From Candidatus Woesearchaeota archaeon (GTDB taxonomy: Archaea > Nanoarchaeota > Nanoarchaeia > UBA10117 > ARS21), in the NCBI GenBank assembly GCA_002686215.1, contig NZAU01000034.1:1-5618 (forward strand): a stretch of DNA of 5,618 nt, given 5' to 3'. Below the pieces are notes generated by a model. That model saw only the letters and a program-made list of their open reading frames with translations, did not search any database and had not been told where the DNA came from. Both the position numbers and the translations under genes were made by a program. Positions 5,412-5,618 of the stretch are shown piece by piece (within the stretch, counting starts at the first letter, position 1; each line of letters starts with the position of its first letter).

Positions 5412-5618
5412 TTATACTGCTAATGCTAGCCCTCTTAAATCTTTTACTCTAGGTGCGTGTGCTGAGTTTGTAGCTTTCATAACAATTTTTAATTGAAACG
5501 CTGTAAACTCTGTTAAAGCACTTGCACTATATTTGTATTCTTTAAATTCTTCGTTAGACTCTGCTGGTGCAACCGTTGTGTCTTCTTCGCCTGCTGTATT
5601 GAAAGGTGTCCAGTTTAA
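5412..5618 (-). CDS. C-terminal end of a virion structural protein (partial)
   Basis: The last 68 codons of a gene that enters from the right edge, ending in TAA at 5412-5414. The frame is open to base 5618 without an internal stop. The visible part begins LNWTPFNTAGEEDTTVAPAE and includes FQLKIVMKATNSAHAPRVKD before ending in LRGLALAV. The pattern of an acidic linker, then EYKYS, then FQ-x-KIVM and a final PR-V-KDLR-x-LAL reads as a beta-sandwich edge and terminal strand. I recall this ending from large structural (baseplate or fibre-like) proteins of T4-like marine phages, but I cannot name the protein. It is the first gene of the visible polycistron, one base before the 73-residue gene. 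The start, domain order and full length are outside the window. Confidence 0.78.
   Translation of the reverse strand, partial: LNWTPFNTAGEEDTTVAPAESNEEFKEYKYSASALTEFTAFQLKIVMKATNSAHAPRVKDLRGLALAV

Overview
The window reads as part of a contractile-tailed, T4-like (Caudoviricetes) phage genome, probably from marine bacterioplankton such as a pelagiphage or cyanophage relative. The evidence is a low GC content (about one third by eye), every gene on the minus strand with overlaps or gaps of 0 to 15 bases, repeat-rich virion and fibre-type proteins of a style common in marine T4-like phages, and T4-type late promoter octamers (TATAAATA) on the coding strand. I see no cellular housekeeping gene, tRNA, insertion sequence or CRISPR array. 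The host cannot be read from the sequence.

Transcription runs from right to left. At the right edge (5412-5618) is the C-terminal end of a virion structural protein. It is followed by a 73-residue coiled-coil protein (5189-5410), a 308-residue beta-repeat fibre-like protein (4261-5187), and a 313-residue structural protein built from four copies of a short motif (3304-4245). Next come non-structural genes: a compact NAD(P)-dependent sugar epimerase/dehydratase (2562-3302), a 188-residue protein of unknown function (1996-2562), a radical SAM protein with an N-terminal cysteine-rich 'twitch'-like region (624-2033), and a second, different radical SAM enzyme whose C-terminus runs off the left edge (1-640).

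The right half therefore supplies tail or baseplate-attached fibre components. The left half supplies a set of enzymes: two radical SAM proteins, a nucleotide-sugar type SDR enzyme and an unknown partner, tightly coupled translationally. One TATAAATA octamer lies just upstream of the epimerase and another upstream of the 308-residue fibre gene, so the two halves may be late transcription units. The most interesting reading is that the enzyme set modifies a virion protein, a glycan or a small molecule late in infection, but the substrate is unknown. There is no intergenic stretch longer than 15 bases and no convincing terminator.
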